A stretch of 5,389 nt of DNA from Actinomycetes bacterium (GTDB lineage Bacteria > Actinomycetota > Acidimicrobiia > Acidimicrobiales > RAAP-2), in NCBI GenBank assembly GCA_021849765.1, contig JAJZSM010000119.1, positions 1 to 5,389 of the forward strand, written 5' to 3'. Shown one piece after another: positions 4,725 through 5,389 of the stretch. Position 1 is the stretch's first letter. Every line of letters starts with the position of its first letter. Both the position numbers and the translations under genes were made by a program. A model generated the notes under the pieces. It did not search any database. It was not told the origin of the DNA and was given only the letters and a program-made list of their open reading frames with translations.

Positions 4725-5389
4725 GTGGCGACGTCGCCGCGCCGGGCGATCGGCATCCTCTTCGTGATCGCCCTCGCCGCAGGCTTCGCCCAGTTCGGCG
4801 CGGTGGCCTCGCTCAATGATGTCGCGCGTCACTTCGGGCACGTCGAAGCGACGGGCTCGCTGCGCTCGGTAGTTGGACTGTCAGGCTCGGTGATCGGCAT
4901 CGGCCTGGCCGTCGTCCGCCTGGCGTCGTTGGCCGCCCTGCCAGTGACCGCGCTCGCCGACCACCGTGGGCGTATTCGGGTGGTTCGCGCCGCCCTGCTC
5001 GCTGGCCTACTCGCCACAAGCGCCGCGGCGCTGAGCCCCAATTACTGGTTCTTCGTCGCGTGTTTCGCACTGGCGCGGCCTCTGCTCACGGCGGTCTCTA
5101 CCGTCGTCCAGGTCCTGACAGTCGAGCTCTCGTCCACCTCGCAGCGGATTCATCGACTGGTTATCATGGCCGCGGGCGCCGGTGCGGGCTCCGGTCTGTC
5201 GGCGATCCTGCACGGTCTGATTCGTGGTCCCGGCTCTTTTCGCTGGCTCTTCGCCTTAACCCTGGTGCCCGTCGTTCTCATCACGCCGCTCGTCGGACGG
5301 ATACCCGAGTCGCACCGCCACGGCGACGATCTCGTGCGACTCGGGGCGGTGCCGCGTGACGAGCGCGGGCGCCTTATCTCGGTCGCTCT
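4725..5389 (+). CDS. MFS transporter, N-terminal half (3' end outside window)
   Basis: The frame stays open to the window end, giving 221 residues. About six hydrophobic helices are visible: roughly 8-29, 54-78, 86-104, 107-129, 146-165 and 172-190, followed by a charged central loop (191 onward). That is the N-terminal half of a 12-helix major facilitator transporter. The TM2-TM3 loop LADHRGRIR (77-85) is the family's motif A (consensus G-x-L-a-D-r-x-G-r-+), although the first Gly is replaced. RLASLAALP before it is, from memory, typical of an actinobacterial MFS group of unknown substrate. GTG at 4725 is the earliest possible start, because the reductase TAG is in frame six bases upstream; later starts would cut TM1. 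No good ribosome site is present, so translation probably depends on reinitiation after the reductase. Import or export of the compound handled by the two upstream enzymes is an inference from position. Confidence 0.85.
   Translation, partial: MATSPRRAIGILFVIALAAGFAQFGAVASLNDVARHFGHVEATGSLRSVVGLSGSVIGIGLAVVRLASLAALPVTALADHRGRIRVVRAALLAGLLATSAAALSPNYWFFVACFALARPLLTAVSTVVQVLTVELSSTSQRIHRLVIMAAGAGAGSGLSAILHGLIRGPGSFRWLFALTLVPVVLITPLVGRIPESHRHGDDLVRLGAVPRDERGRLISVA

Noticed and set aside
4813..5213. Minus-strand open frames of 68-85 residues opposite the MFS gene
   Set aside because: The plus-strand frame gives coherent transmembrane helices and motif A; the opposite frames are Arg-rich without hydrophobic segments.
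5060..5359. 99-residue plus-strand open frame within the MFS region
   Set aside because: It is out of frame with the transporter, begins mid-gene without a ribosome site, and has Arg/Gly/Ala-rich low-complexity content.

Overview
This window is high-GC, densely packed bacterial DNA. GC-rich third codon positions, GTG/TTG starts, a DUF4232-type lipoprotein and apparent leaderless promoters all suggest an actinobacterium, but nothing here fixes the genus. I see eight protein genes, two of them cut by the window edges. I see no RNA gene, insertion sequence, CRISPR array or phage gene, and no gene-free stretch longer than about 110 bases.

Left part (1-1734): the C-terminal two-thirds of a radical SAM/SPASM enzyme runs rightward off the left edge. 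It meets tail-to-tail, with a 19-base overlap, a compact six-helix cation transporter of the cation diffusion facilitator type that lacks the usual cytoplasmic domain. Upstream of the transporter on the same strand is a small one-helix membrane protein gene of unknown function.

Middle (1735-2669): a 52-base divergent region separates that small gene from a second small membrane protein on the + strand. Both genes have a TAnnnT element at exactly -12 to -7 from the start codon, as expected for back-to-back leaderless promoters. The second small gene overlaps tail-to-tail by 7 bases with a lipoprotein gene carrying a DUF4232-like domain. A 107-base divergent region follows.

Right part (2670-5389): a compact + strand operon encodes an atypical extended short-chain dehydrogenase/epimerase-like protein, a zinc-free medium-chain reductase of the CurA / leukotriene B4 12-hydroxydehydrogenase type, and an MFS transporter. 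The transporter begins 3 bases after the reductase stop codon and runs off the right edge. Two NAD(P)-dependent enzymes plus a transporter suggest metabolism or detoxification of a small carbonyl or enone compound coupled to transport. The substrate cannot be read from the sequence.

Overall this looks like ordinary chromosomal housekeeping and accessory metabolism. I found no convincing new system. The best leads are the paired leaderless promoters, the altered metal site and His-rich loop of the transporter, and the tightly coupled reductase/transporter operon.
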